NCBI RefSeq assembly: GCF_035751725.1
Contig: NZ_CP142104.1
Location: 4,092,001 to 4,156,000, forward strand
From: Pseudomonas frederiksbergensis
GTDB lineage: Bacteria > Pseudomonadota > Gammaproteobacteria > Pseudomonadales > Pseudomonadaceae
Reading direction: 5' to 3'
DNA length: 64,000 nt
Shown here: piece by piece, positions 38,261 through 47,892 of the stretch
How the letters are laid out: each line of letters starts with the position of its first letter
Position numbering within the stretch: position 1 is the first letter of the stretch
The notes under the pieces: generated by a model
What the model was told of the DNA's origin: nothing
The model's database searches: none
The model's input: only the letters and a program-made list of their open reading frames with translations
Made by a program: the position numbers and the translations under genes

Positions 38261-39451
38261 TCAAATCCTCGAGCTAGAAAGGGTCAGGCCCAAATCAACA
38301 ATTCCGGTCTGGCCTGAAACTGAGGAGACATCGAAATTAAAAAAGTTCTGCGCCATTTCCAAGGGCACGATAGCGTCGCCTGCTACTTGATTAACTATAT
38401 AACTCAAAAAATATTTACCACCCAACAAGTGATTATTGAACGAAAATTGAAGACTATATTCCTCTCCTTCCGTCACGTTATACAATAGCGGCCCCGTCTC
38501 AGCCCCATCAATGGCACATACGGTAATTCCGGAGCTGTTTCTAATGCCGAAATTAAAAGCCACGCACTCAGCCGAATTTTTAGCCAAAAATCTAGCCTTA
38601 AAGAGAAATTGATTCGAATCCTTCTGGTATTCAAGGAGAAAGTCCTTGAGTAACTCTGGTTTCATCGTGACCTTGCCCACCTTCGCCTTGGCCGGCTCCT
38701 GTTCGGCACGCACACCTTTGTAAACTTCTATAGCCTCAAAGACCGCTCCATCATGGAGTTTTTTACCGCCTTCAATGACCACGGCACGGGTACAAAAATT
38801 TGCCAACAAATTTTGATTGTGAGTCACCAACAAAAATGTTTGCCCGGTGTCGCGCATCGCTCTGATACGGTCATAACATTTCATTCGAAAGCTGGCGTCA
38901 CCAACTGCCAGCGTCTCGTCGATAATAATAAGATCAGCGTCAACGTGGACTGCACAGGCAAATGCGAGGCGTGACTGCATTCCCGACGAGTATGTACGCA
39001 AAGGTTGATCAAAATATTCACCCAAGTCGGCGAACTCTATGATGTCTGCTATTCGTTTATCGGTGTCTTTTTTGCTAATACCTTGGATACTGCAAAACAA
39101 GTAGGCGTTTTCTCTTCCGGTAAAGCTCATATTGAAGCCAGCGGTTAGCCCAAGCAAAGTCGCAATTCGTCCATATCGACTGACGTGTCCTTCGGTGGGC
39201 TCAATGACGTTTCCCAGAATACCTAACAGGGTCGATTTGCCGGCACCATTACGTCCGATAATCCCGACAGTTTCACCGCTTCGAACCTCTAAGCTAATAC
39301 CGTTCAGAACCTTCTTCCCACCCACACCTCTTGACTTTCGCTTCAATAACGCATCGAAGAAGACGGTGAGCGGTCGCAACGAACTCGCATAGCTTTTGCT
39401 GATATTCGTCGCTTGCAGCAGCAAGTGATCGCGTTCGAAATTACACGACAT
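38261..39451 (-). CDS. wzt: O-antigen ABC transporter ATP-binding protein Wzt
   Basis: A 396-residue ABC ATPase. The NBD spans residues 1-240: Walker A GRNGAGKST, signature YSSGMQSRLAFA, Walker B ADLIIIDETLAVGD, H-loop VTHNQ. Residues about 250-396 form a C-terminal beta-sandwich extension (MKPELLKDFLLEYQKDSNQF onwards), as in Wzt proteins that bind the modified end of the O-polysaccharide. Its start overlaps wzm by 11 bases. With Wzm it exports the completed, undecaprenyl-PP-linked polymer to the periplasm. Confidence 0.93.
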   Translation of the reverse strand: MSCNFERDHLLLQATNISKSYASSLRPLTVFFDALLKRKSRGVGGKKVLNGISLEVRSGETVGIIGRNGAGKSTLLGILGNVIEPTEGHVSRYGRIATLLGLTAGFNMSFTGRENAYLFCSIQGISKKDTDKRIADIIEFADLGEYFDQPLRTYSSGMQSRLAFACAVHVDADLIIIDETLAVGDASFRMKCYDRIRAMRDTGQTFLLVTHNQNLLANFCTRAVVIEGGKKLHDGAVFEAIEVYKGVRAEQEPAKAKVGKVTMKPELLKDFLLEYQKDSNQFLFKARFLAKNSAECVAFNFGIRNSSGITVCAIDGAETGPLLYNVTEGEEYSLQFSFNNHLLGGKYFLSYIVNQVAGDAIVPLEMAQNFFNFDVSSVSGQTGIVDLGLTLSSSRI

Positions 39452-40226
39452 CGGCGACCACCCCTTTGATTCTGTTAAACAGCCAGACCGACAATACGCT
39501 CAGTAGCAATGCAGAGAAAAAAAGAGAAAGTAGCACTAGCATGGACGGCCCTTTACCAAACACCAGCGCTTCCCTCAAAGGTTCGACTATCACGGTCAAC
39601 GGGTTGAGCCACAGCAAGAACCGATACGGTTCAGGGGCCATGCTCACTGGATAGGATATCGGCGCGGCATAGAATAGAACGCGCATCAGCAACCTGACTG
39701 CTTCCGAAACATCACCAATGAATGGACCGATTACTGACAAAATTAACGACATGGCTGAGATTATCGTCACGGACAACAACAACAGTACAGAAGCCCAGCC
39801 AATACCCTGCCATTCAATGACAGAATAAACCACGCACAAGACAAGCACCATGACCGCATATATCACGCCATGCACATACGCACGCATTAGATTGGCTAGC
39901 CACAGCACCCACAAAGGAAAAGGCGACTTGACAACATAAGTTCGCTTACTGGGATAAACAACAGTGGACGAATTAACAATATCAGACATTAACAGGTATA
40001 TGGAAAGACCAATGAAAAAAGGCAGAACGAACCCCACGGAAACATCCGTACCTGGCTCAATCCAACTTACCTTCAATATTCCACCAAAGACAATAGTATA
40101 AACAGACAACAGACACAAAGGCGTCAACACCATCCAGAAAACGCCCAAGAAAGATCTCTTGTATTTAGCTTCCAGGTCACGCCTCGCCAAATCCCATGCC
40201 AACCTGCAGCATTCTGCAAACCTCAT
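39441..40226 (-). CDS. wzm: O-antigen ABC transporter permease Wzm
   Basis: A 261-residue ABC-2 type permease with six predicted helices. Family features are ARRDLEAKYKRSFLGVFWMVLTPL near the N-terminus, FPLWVLWLANLMRAYVHGVIYA, and the C-terminal LLWLNPLTVIVEPLREALVFG. It forms the channel of the Wzm-Wzt complex. The ATG at 40226 follows GAGGTTTTT; nine further codons upstream lack support. It is the first gene of the wzm-wzt-methyltransferase-acetyltransferase operon, after about 240 non-coding bases. Confidence 0.93.
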   Translation of the reverse strand: MRFAECCRLAWDLARRDLEAKYKRSFLGVFWMVLTPLCLLSVYTIVFGGILKVSWIEPGTDVSVGFVLPFFIGLSIYLLMSDIVNSSTVVYPSKRTYVVKSPFPLWVLWLANLMRAYVHGVIYAVMVLVLCVVYSVIEWQGIGWASVLLLLSVTIISAMSLILSVIGPFIGDVSEAVRLLMRVLFYAAPISYPVSMAPEPYRFLLWLNPLTVIVEPLREALVFGKGPSMLVLLSLFFSALLLSVLSVWLFNRIKGVVADVV

Positions 40227-40463
40227 AAAAACCTCAAAAAATACTAAAAACATCCAGTTTGAATATTCACGGGCGCAGAAGTATAAGGAACCATCGACAA
40301 AAAAGCGAGCAGCGAGGCACCTCGCAAACCCCTTGCCTGCGCCGGAGCGGCGACGCCCATCCTACCCTGTCGGACGCTGTCAGATGCTGCGAACAAAGCA
40401 GTACAACATCGCACCGCCATCCCGCGCACTTCAAAGACAACCTACTAATTAACTATTCGACGC

Positions 40464-41477
40464 TTACTTAACTGCTGGTTCCGACCTGCCAGCCTTTAAC
40501 AAACAAGCAACAACACCAAGCGGCACATAGGCCAACATCAACCCCGACACAGCATCTATAGAGCGAAGAGCGACCAAAATGGAAATCGGCAGCAAATAGA
40601 CAATATTAAGGGCGGCGATAGTCAAGGTCACCCTTGTATGTCCCCAGCGCCGCGCAGCGCCCTGGTAGGCATGACTGCTATGAGCCTGGTAGACCTTCTC
40701 TCCTCGAATCAAACGCATAACCAGGGTAAACGTTGAGTCAACAATAAACACTCCAAGCAGAATCAGCCAACTCCACATCAAGGCGGGACTGGTCCAGGCC
40801 GCCTGGAGCGCCATTGCACCAAGAATCACCCCCAGAAATCCACTCCCCGCGTCCCCCATGAAGATTCGGGCAGGCGGGAAATTCCAACAAAGAAAACCTG
40901 CCACTGCCCCCGCCAACATCAACGGAGCCCAAACCAACCTGCCCCCTTCCGCCAACCAGTAAACCACGCACATTCCTAGACAGACCGAGATTGCTTGCAC
41001 ACTGGCCAAACCATCAATTCCGTCCATGAAGTTATACAGATTGAGCATCCATACCAGAAAAACCGCTGCGATTATCACCCCCTTCCATCCGGCAATAGAA
41101 ACACCAAGCATCTCCACCGGGGCCATACCCTCAAACCATATCAACACCCAAGCTGCAGCAAAAAAATGGCCCAACAAACGCCATTTCGCCGAAATGTGCC
41201 GATGATCATCCGCGAATCCGATTACGGCCACCAAGGCACCCGCCCCCAGGAAAGCCAAGAATTCGGTGCCCGTGAGCAAGCCTGCGAACACCAATACAGG
41301 CAGGGAGATCAAAAAGGTCAAGACAATTGACAATCCACCTCCACGCGGGGTGGGAATGGAATGCGCGCTGCGCTCATTAGGGATATCCATCACATTACGA
41401 ACGAGCGCATAACGGCGTAAACAGGCGGTCATCAACCATGAACTGGCAAACACCACAACCAACCAGGGGAACATCAT
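40464..41477 (-). CDS. wbpL: Undecaprenyl-phosphate sugar-1-P transferase, WbpL/WecA family
   Basis: A 337-residue polyprenyl-phosphate HexNAc-1-phosphate transferase with about ten membrane helices. Family motifs are PTPRGGGLSIV, VIGFADDHRHIS (DDxx Mg site), NLYNFMDGIDGLAS, FMGDAGSGFLG and SSHAYQGAARRWGHT. It starts the O-antigen chain on undecaprenyl phosphate. WbpL normally works together with the WbpV-type epimerase and WbpM; the matching epimerase here is at 46814-47767, outside the main locus. The neighbours are a GT2 gene upstream and wzm downstream. Confidence 0.9.
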   Translation of the reverse strand: MMFPWLVVVFASSWLMTACLRRYALVRNVMDIPNERSAHSIPTPRGGGLSIVLTFLISLPVLVFAGLLTGTEFLAFLGAGALVAVIGFADDHRHISAKWRLLGHFFAAAWVLIWFEGMAPVEMLGVSIAGWKGVIIAAVFLVWMLNLYNFMDGIDGLASVQAISVCLGMCVVYWLAEGGRLVWAPLMLAGAVAGFLCWNFPPARIFMGDAGSGFLGVILGAMALQAAWTSPALMWSWLILLGVFIVDSTFTLVMRLIRGEKVYQAHSSHAYQGAARRWGHTRVTLTIAALNIVYLLPISILVALRSIDAVSGLMLAYVPLGVVACLLKAGRSEPAVK

Positions 41478-41654
41478 TTCATAGTTCTCGAATATGGAAG
41501 AGTTGACGTAAGATCCGTTTATAGATGAACGTCAAAAAGGATGGTGGCGCAAACATCAGCTCAACGAATCCAATAGTCGGTCCATCACGTTACAAGACCG
41601 CATATCCGATCTCGACAAAACCAATCAGCACCAATCACCAACTTGCAATATGTT

Positions 41655-42578
41655 TCACGGACATTTGTTTCCAAGCACTGCAGTTACACAACAAACGATA
41701 AAGAATAAAACCTTGTCCCTGCTACGCCTGCGACAATGCATGGCGCTTAAAGAAAGTCTAACCAGATCCCAGCGCCTCATCTGCTGCCAGCGCTGGACAA
41801 AGGGATCATCGGCTTTCCCCACCAAGTATGTGATCAACCGAATCTGTGAGAACCACCAACCATCCAGAATGGCTTTGTAACGAACTAATAAGGATCGCAG
41901 ACCGTCGTTGGCCCCCACTTGATTTTGTTCATGCTGGCGATACTGCATGGAAGCAACAGGATCAATGAACCACTTAAATCCATGACTTCGTGCAAAGGCG
42001 TAGCAATACCAGTCGTGCAAACTGACACCTTGCAATTGCTCCCAGTTGCGCAGCACTGACCGCTTCAAAGGTTCTAGCAGTTTTCGACTCATGACGTAGG
42101 TGCATCCTGGCCCGGCCGCCTCGAACAAAAAATCCCAAGCAACCTGCGGCTGAGCCTTGTCCAGCAACCGTGTCCTACCGTCAGACCAGAAGGCTGTGAC
42201 ATTGCTGGAATAACCGTCAGCATCCCGCAACCGAATTGAGTCAACGGCGCGCTCAAGCTTATCTTCATGCCAGACGTCATCCTGATCGGAAAAGGCAGCA
42301 AAGTCATACTCATCAAGATCAATATCACGCAGAAGCCTGAAAAAGTTCCGCGAGGCTCCCCCGAAAGTACCAGCGGGCGGCAACACATTTATACAGGCGT
42401 GACGGGCCGCAAACGCCGCACACAAGGCTTCTGTTCCGTCGGACGAGGCGTCGATACTGATAAATACTGTTACATCTACTGCTGACTGGCGGAGGATTGA
42501 GGATAATTGTTCCTCAATCCACTTCGCGCCATTGTAAGCCGCCAGTAAAACTGCGATTTTCGGTTGTTTCCCTGGCAT
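41655..42578 (-). CDS. Glycosyltransferase family 2 (rhamnosyltransferase-like)
   Basis: A 307-residue GT-A enzyme: KIAVLLAAYNGAKWIEEQLSS and ISIDASSDGTEAL at the donor site, AAFSDQDDVWHEDKLERAV as metal-binding motif, then TYVMSRKLLEPLKRSV and MQYRQHEQNQVGANDGLRS. It is a paralogue of the gene at 28794. It directly follows rmlBDA, so a rhamnosyl donor is plausible. The gap of 177 bases to wbpL holds no gene. Confidence 0.87.
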   Translation of the reverse strand: MPGKQPKIAVLLAAYNGAKWIEEQLSSILRQSAVDVTVFISIDASSDGTEALCAAFAARHACINVLPPAGTFGGASRNFFRLLRDIDLDEYDFAAFSDQDDVWHEDKLERAVDSIRLRDADGYSSNVTAFWSDGRTRLLDKAQPQVAWDFLFEAAGPGCTYVMSRKLLEPLKRSVLRNWEQLQGVSLHDWYCYAFARSHGFKWFIDPVASMQYRQHEQNQVGANDGLRSLLVRYKAILDGWWFSQIRLITYLVGKADDPFVQRWQQMRRWDLVRLSLSAMHCRRRSRDKVLFFIVCCVTAVLGNKCP

Positions 42579-42631
42579 TCCAATCTAATCCACTGGTTGA
42601 ACCCTACCCGCCCGAGAGCGCACCCTTCGCA

Positions 42632-43522
42632 TCAGTGAACTCGCGAACCCAGGAGCTTGAGCAGATATTGACCGTAGCCAGTTTTTTTCAAAGCTTCGGC
42701 TTGCGCACCCAACTGCTCCGCAGTGATCCAACCATTGTGGTAAGCGATCTCCTCTAGGCACGCCACCTTCAAGCCCTGACGCTGCTCAATGGTATGCACA
42801 AAGTGGCTCGCTTCCAATAACGAATCATGAGTGCCAGTGTCCAGCCAGGCAAAGCCGCGTCCCAGCATCTCGACACTCAAGGTTTGCTGCTCAAGATAGG
42901 CTCGGTTGACATCAGTAATTTCCAGTTCACCGCGCTCGGAAGGCTTGATGTTCTTGGCAATCTCGACCACTTGATTGTCATAGAAATACAAGCCGGTCAC
43001 CGCGTAGTTAGACTTCGGCCGCAGCGGCTTTTCTTCTATGCTCAGGGCTTTTCCTGAGCCATCGAACTCAACCACTCCGAAACGCTCCGGGTCAGATACG
43101 TGGTAACCAAACACCGTTGCGCCGTGCTCTTGCTCACTGGCCGAGCGCAAGTTATCCGAGAAATGCTGACCGTAAAAAATATTGTCTCCCAGAATCAGAC
43201 AGCAAGGATCCGTCCCGATAAACTCTTCACCGATAATGAACGCCTGGGCGAGACCATCCGGGCTGGGTTGCTCGGCATAAGTCAGCTTGATGCCGTACCT
43301 GCTGCCGTCACCGAGCAGTTTTTTAAAACAAGGTAAATCTTCCGGCGTGGAAATAATGAGAATCTCACGCATTCCCGCGAGCATAAGCACCGAAAGCGGA
43401 TAAAAGATCATCGGCTTGTCGTAGATAGGCAGCATCTGCTTCGAGACGCCAAGGGTCAACGGGTGCAGTCGTGTGCCCGAGCCACCTGCCAGGATGATGC
43501 CTTTACGGTTTGTCGTGGTCAT
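42632..43522 (-). CDS. rmlA: Glucose-1-phosphate thymidylyltransferase RmlA
   Basis: A 296-residue nucleotidyltransferase. [20 protein letters not shown] is the nucleotide-binding signature, followed by [28 protein letters not shown] and [16 protein letters not shown]. It makes dTDP-glucose from glucose-1-phosphate and dTTP, the first step to dTDP-rhamnose. Its ATG overlaps the rmlD stop (ATGA). Downstream, where rmlC is usual, there is a GT2 gene. Confidence 0.95.
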   Translation of the reverse strand: MTTTNRKGIILAGGSGTRLHPLTLGVSKQMLPIYDKPMIFYPLSVLMLAGMREILIISTPEDLPCFKKLLGDGSRYGIKLTYAEQPSPDGLAQAFIIGEEFIGTDPCCLILGDNIFYGQHFSDNLRSASEQEHGATVFGYHVSDPERFGVVEFDGSGKALSIEEKPLRPKSNYAVTGLYFYDNQVVEIAKNIKPSERGELEITDVNRAYLEQQTLSVEMLGRGFAWLDTGTHDSLLEASHFVHTIEQRQGLKVACLEEIAYHNGWITAEQLGAQAEALKKTGYGQYLLKLLGSRVH

Positions 43523-44412
43523 TTATTCAGAATTTCCCTAAGCATTCGGGTTACGCCACTTTGCCAGTCCGGCAAGTGTAGTGAAAAATTTTCGCGCAAC
43601 TTCTGCGTGTTCAAACGTGAGTTCAACGGGCGTTGCGCTGGTGTAGGATAGCCGCTCGTATCGATCGGATTAACGGACCTCACCGCAAGCACTTCGCCGT
43701 TTGCCTTGGCGAAATCAATTACATGGCTGGCGTAGCCATGCCATGACACTTCACCGACCGCCGCCAAGTGGTAAAGGCCCGCCAGCTCAGGACGCTTAAC
43801 AACCTGGTGAATGACGAGAGCCGTGACATCTGCGATCAGGTCCGCCCCGGTAGGCGCGCCGATCTGATCCGCAATAACATTTAAAGTTTCACGATCCGCC
43901 GCTAGCCGAAGCATGGTTTTCGCGAAATTATTGCCGCGCGTGCCATAAACCCAACTAGTACGAAAAATCAGATAGCGGCAACCGGAGGCAATAATCGCCT
44001 GTTCGCCCGCCAGCTTGCTCGCGCCGTACCGATTGATCGGAGCGACCGCATCACTTTCCTGCCAAGCCTTCGTACCTTCGCCGTTAAAGACATAGTCGGT
44101 TGAATAGTGAATGAGCCATGCGTCGAGAGACGCGGCTTCCTCAGCCATGACCTGGCTAGCCTGGGCATTTACCCGCTCTGCCAACTCGGCCTCGGACTCG
44201 GCTTTATCCACAGCCGTATAGGCCGCTGCGTTGACGATAATATCAGGGCCGACCTGACGGATCGTCGCACGCAGTGCATCGAGGTCAGACAGGTCGCCGC
44301 TCAAACCATCCAATGGGTGACGGTCCAAGGCAATCAACTCACCCAGCGGTGCAAGGGAACGTTGCAGCTCCCAACCCACCTGCCCATTCTTACCCAGAAG
44401 AAGGATCTTCAT
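43519..44412 (-). CDS. rmlD: dTDP-4-dehydrorhamnose reductase RmlD
   Basis: A 297-residue SDR reductase: [20 protein letters not shown] nucleotide-binding motif, [27 protein letters not shown] and the catalytic [10 protein letters not shown]. It carries out the last step to dTDP-L-rhamnose. The ATG at 44412 overlaps the rmlB stop by four bases; the frame is open upstream inside rmlB but that part is antiphase to a real gene. Confidence 0.95.
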   Translation of the reverse strand: MKILLLGKNGQVGWELQRSLAPLGELIALDRHPLDGLSGDLSDLDALRATIRQVGPDIIVNAAAYTAVDKAESEAELAERVNAQASQVMAEEAASLDAWLIHYSTDYVFNGEGTKAWQESDAVAPINRYGASKLAGEQAIIASGCRYLIFRTSWVYGTRGNNFAKTMLRLAADRETLNVIADQIGAPTGADLIADVTALVIHQVVKRPELAGLYHLAAVGEVSWHGYASHVIDFAKANGEVLAVRSVNPIDTSGYPTPAQRPLNSRLNTQKLRENFSLHLPDWQSGVTRMLREILNK

Positions 44413-45485
44413 GCCTTGCCCGAACGATCCGTGTAGTTCTGATCGATCCACTGCTGGTAGCTGCCGCTCTTCACATGAGCGACCCACTCGGTATTGTTGA
44501 GGTACCACTCAACGGTTTTCCGAATACCGGTTTCGAACGTTTCTTCAGGCGCCCAACCAAGCTCACGCTGAATCTTGCTGGCATCAATCGCATAACGCTG
44601 ATCGTGACCGGGACGATCTTGTACGTAGGTGATCAAGCTTGAGTGTGGACGGTGAGCGGAGTCTGGACGCAACTCATCGAGTAATGCACACAGCGCGTGC
44701 ACAACTTCGATGTTCTGTTTTTCGTTATGACCGCCGATGTTGTAGGTCTCACCGATAACGCCTTCCGTCACGACCTTATAAAGCGCGCGAGCGTGATCTT
44801 CGACATAGAGCCAGTCGCGAACTTGATTACCCTTGCCATAGACCGGCAGAGGCTTACCTTCCAGGGCGTTGAGGATGATCAGCGGGATCAATTTCTCAGG
44901 GAAATGGCACGGGCCATAATTATTCGAACAGTTGGTTACCAGCGTTGGCAGACCATAGGTTCTGGCCCAGGCACGAACCAGATGATCGGAACTGGCCTTG
45001 CTGGCGGAATACGGGGAGCTTGGCTGGTATGGCGTGGTTTCGGTGAAGAGATCTTCCGGCCCATCCAGATCGCCGTACACTTCATCTGTTGAAATGTGGT
45101 GGAAGCGAAAGCTGGCTTTACGCTCATCACTCAGCGCGGACCAGTAATGGCGTCCCGCTTCCAACAAGGTGTAGGTGCCGATAATGTTGGTCTGGATGAA
45201 TTCCGATGGTCCGGAGATGGAGCGATCAACATGGGATTCTGCCGCGAGATGCATGATCGCATCCGGCTGATGTTCACGCAGGACGCGGTCTATTTCGGCG
45301 CGATCACAGATGTCGACCCGCTCGAATGCATAACGCGAGTCTTGGCTGACTTCGGCCAATGACTCCAAGTTACCGGCGTAGGTAAGCTTGTCGACGTTAA
45401 TTACGGAATCAGTCGTGTTGGAAATAATATGGCGAATGACTGCGGAGCCAATAAACCCGGCGCCGCCGGTGACTAGAATTTTCAC
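44409..45485 (-). CDS. rmlB: dTDP-glucose 4,6-dehydratase RmlB
   Basis: A 358-residue extended SDR with [44 protein letters not shown], the catalytic [15 protein letters not shown] and [13 protein letters not shown]. It converts dTDP-glucose to dTDP-4-keto-6-deoxyglucose. The start codon is GTG at 45485 after AAGGGTATGATTTC. It is the first gene of the rmlBDA operon. The 215-base gap to lapA contains AT-rich DNA with possible promoter elements but no gene. Confidence 0.95.
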   Translation of the reverse strand: MKILVTGGAGFIGSAVIRHIISNTTDSVINVDKLTYAGNLESLAEVSQDSRYAFERVDICDRAEIDRVLREHQPDAIMHLAAESHVDRSISGPSEFIQTNIIGTYTLLEAGRHYWSALSDERKASFRFHHISTDEVYGDLDGPEDLFTETTPYQPSSPYSASKASSDHLVRAWARTYGLPTLVTNCSNNYGPCHFPEKLIPLIILNALEGKPLPVYGKGNQVRDWLYVEDHARALYKVVTEGVIGETYNIGGHNEKQNIEVVHALCALLDELRPDSAHRPHSSLITYVQDRPGHDQRYAIDASKIQRELGWAPEETFETGIRKTVEWYLNNTEWVAHVKSGSYQQWIDQNYTDRSGKA

Positions 45486-45700
45486 GCGAAATCATACCCT
45501 TGAGCTGTCGACAGACCGCCAATCAAGCGTCGTCTGATCCATCCATATGAAGTCATCGCGCTGGCGACGCCTCGTCACTTTTACTCGAGCAAGCGATGGC
45601 CTTACCCGGTCAAGGGACGCATTTTACAGGTAAATGAATGATTTACTAACGGATATAGACTGATCGGCTCTGATTCAAGCGTAGAAATCCTCTGCAACCA

Positions 45701-45940
45701 CTAGGCAAGACGCCTACGCGACGGTCGTTTCACAAGCCGCAGAAGCCAGCCCAACAGCGGCCCCATCAACATCCCGACCAGCAATGCAGCTACAGCTATT
45801 ACCGACACAGGCAACTTCGGCCCAGCCCATCCCAGGAATAACAAGGAAACCTGCTGCTGATTTTCCAATACAAAGGCGAGAACGGCGGAAACCACCAGCA
45901 GAACAAGCAGAGCAAGAAGAACACGCTTCAAATTACGCAT
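45701..45940 (-). CDS. lapA: LapA domain membrane protein
   Basis: A 79-residue inner-membrane protein with two helices (about residues 5-25 and 43-66). VSAVLAFVLENQQQVSLLFLGW and SVIAVAALLVGMLMGPLLGWLLRL match the LapA (YciS) family, involved in assembly of lipopolysaccharide in E. coli. The tail is basic (KRPSRRR). AAGGAATGGGTC precedes the ATG. It lies 24 bases downstream of ihfB, the usual pseudomonad arrangement. Confidence 0.88.
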   Translation of the reverse strand: MRNLKRVLLALLVLLVVSAVLAFVLENQQQVSLLFLGWAGPKLPVSVIAVAALLVGMLMGPLLGWLLRLVKRPSRRRLA

Positions 45941-45964
45941 GACCCATTCCTTTGTTAACGGAGG

Positions 45965-46258
45965 TCAAACGCCCTCCTCCTCTTCATTCACGCGATCTCG
46001 CAGTTCCTTACCCGGCTTGAAATGCGGAACGAATTTACCGTCCAGACTCACGGATTGGCCAGTTTTAGGATTGCGACCTACACGCGGCGCCCGGTAATGA
46101 AGGGAGAAACTGCCAAACCCACGGATCTCGATTCGATCACCCGTGGCAAGGCACTGAGACATCTGTTCAAGCATGGTCTTGATGGCCAGCTCCACATCCT
46201 TGGATGAGAGTAGCCCTTGATGGGTAACAATACGTTCGATCAACTCCGACTTCGTCAT
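45965..46258 (-). CDS. ihfB: Integration host factor subunit beta
   Basis: A 97-residue DNA-bending protein of the HU/IHF family. [21 protein letters not shown] starts the helical dimer part; [20 protein letters not shown] and [15 protein letters not shown] include the minor-groove arm with the intercalating proline. The C-terminus is acidic (NEEEEG). With IhfA it bends DNA in recombination and transcription. In P. aeruginosa rpsA is directly upstream; here they are about 8.8 kb apart. Confidence 0.95.
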   Translation of the reverse strand: MTKSELIERIVTHQGLLSSKDVELAIKTMLEQMSQCLATGDRIEIRGFGSFSLHYRAPRVGRNPKTGQSVSLDGKFVPHFKPGKELRDRVNEEEEGV

Positions 46259-46407
46259 GTTTTTCCCTTCTTTTTCAAGCAGCTAGGAAAATCGCTTCAA
46301 AGGTTTTAGCATGACAGAAAGGATTTGAACAGCCTGTCTATTGACATATCTTCGCTATCTCGCTTGCGCCCCATTTTCGTGCAGAAGGAGCGGGACGCTG
46401 CTACGGC

Positions 46408-46689
46408 TCAGCGACAGATAACCAGCATCGTTCGAGTCAGGTATCCGGCTGGATTGAAACCGAAGGGATAGGCATCCTCATCCCTGGCGTCATCAGAGCG
46501 GGTGATGATTTTATACCCTGCCCCCTTGCACTCTTTCGCAGCTCGTTTGTGGCACTTCTCCCAACCCGACCCCAGCCCCGAGCAATCCACCTGTATGCCG
46601 CTGACACCACGCACTGCACGCGTTTTGGCGTGAGTGGTACAGCCTACTAACACCAGCGCAACCACCATGACAAAAATAAGCTTTTTCAT
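46408..46689 (-). CDS. Small lipoprotein, unknown function
   Basis: A 93-residue protein with a lipoprotein signal peptide: MKKLIFVMVVALVLVGC, lipobox LVGC with Cys17. The mature part has paired cysteines (DCSGLGSGWEKCHKRAAKEC), then KIITRSDDARDEDAYPFG and RTMLVIC. Similar Cys-rich small lipoproteins occur widely in pseudomonads, but I cannot give a function. AAGGAAATGA precedes the ATG. It is about 150 bases upstream of ihfB. Confidence 0.78.
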   Translation of the reverse strand: MKKLIFVMVVALVLVGCTTHAKTRAVRGVSGIQVDCSGLGSGWEKCHKRAAKECKGAGYKIITRSDDARDEDAYPFGFNPAGYLTRTMLVICR

Positions 46690-46813
46690 TCATTTCCTTA
46701 GGCTGGAATGGATTGAACGCCCTGCCACCTTGCTTCAACCACTATAAATGAATTAACGAACTGATCCTGTTACAGAAACAGACACCTTGTTGCAGCGAAT
46801 GGTTTCGCTTCCA

Positions 46814-47767
46814 TCATCGCCTCCGCTGAAGCACCCTGAAATCACGGCCAGCTTGCACAATCGCCGAATCCGCGCTAACTGGCGGACTCCAACCCAGCAG
46901 ATTTCGCGCTCTATCGGTGTCGACCCGCAAAGACCCGCAGAGCTGCTCAAACGCCCCCCCCATACCAACAGCGCGAGCCCCCCATCGCATCAAAATGGGT
47001 GGCACTGGAAGCATGAGAACCCCGTTCCCCATCCCCCCTGCCAGCAACTCAACGATTTGAGCCGTGGAGAAGTCGACCCCATCGGATACTAAAAATGTCT
47101 CGTTGACGGCTCGCGGATGCTCAATGCAAAGACTTATGAAATTCACTAAATTTTCTAATGAAATCATGCTGCGGTGATTTTTTACCGCAGCGAAAGGCAT
47201 TGGCAGGCCCGTGGAGACCAATTTCATCAGACGCCGAAAATTTCCTCGAGCATGACCCGCATAGACCAGCGGCGGCCGAATGATGACCAGCTCCATGTCG
47301 GAGCCTCTCAACAACTCGATAAGCGCCTGTTCGGCCTCCCATTTGGATATGGCGTAGTCAGCCGCGGGAGCCGGGATGGATAGCTCATTAAACGGCGTAC
47401 CGTTCGTACTCGGGCCGTTGACGCCAATTGAGCTGATGAAAACAAAGCGCCTCACACCGCGGGCGAGCGCCTCGCGAGCAAGACTCAGCGTGAACTCAAC
47501 GTTGTCGGCTCGATATAGATCGATGGGCGAGCTTGATGACTCTTTCAACACATGTGCGCGACCGGCGAGGTGCACCAGAGTAGTGACGCCTTCAGGAAAG
47601 GAATCAGCGCCAATGACAAGCTGCGTCACAGCACTGGGTATCTCCAGACTTTGCCGTCGAACCAGAGCGATGAGCTCCAGATCTTTTTGCGGCAGGAGAT
47701 GGTGTAGAAGCTCATAACCAATGAAGCCTGTCGCCCCAGTGATCAAGATTTTTTTCGAGACTGCCAA
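46814..47767 (-). CDS. NAD-dependent epimerase/dehydratase, WbpV-like
   Basis: A 317-residue SDR: ILITGATGFIGYELLHHLL, LVHLAGRAHVLKE, RFVFISSIGVNG, the catalytic YAISKWEAEQAL, and VIIRPPLVYAGHARGNFRRLM. The pattern HLAGRAHV...SSIGVNG...GPxVYGPxxRGNF is typical of WbpV/WbpP-like UDP-sugar 4-epimerases or reductases that supply HexNAc-type precursors to WbpL. It is located between ihfB and the group II intron, separate from wbpL (40464) by more than 5 kb, probably because of locus rearrangement. The exact product is not known. Confidence 0.85.
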   Translation of the reverse strand: MAVSKKILITGATGFIGYELLHHLLPQKDLELIALVRRQSLEIPSAVTQLVIGADSFPEGVTTLVHLAGRAHVLKESSSSPIDLYRADNVEFTLSLAREALARGVRRFVFISSIGVNGPSTNGTPFNELSIPAPAADYAISKWEAEQALIELLRGSDMELVIIRPPLVYAGHARGNFRRLMKLVSTGLPMPFAAVKNHRSMISLENLVNFISLCIEHPRAVNETFLVSDGVDFSTAQIVELLAGGMGNGVLMLPVPPILMRWGARAVGMGGAFEQLCGSLRVDTDRARNLLGWSPPVSADSAIVQAGRDFRVLQRRR

Positions 47768-47892
47768 GAAAACCGCTCCAGGGATCAGTGGGCTTATTCA
47801 TCATTCAGAGAGCTGAATCGTAACCTGTGGCCGCTTCGCAGCCCAACGGGAGCTTACCCATATCCTTATCCGGCCGCTCGTCAAATCACACC

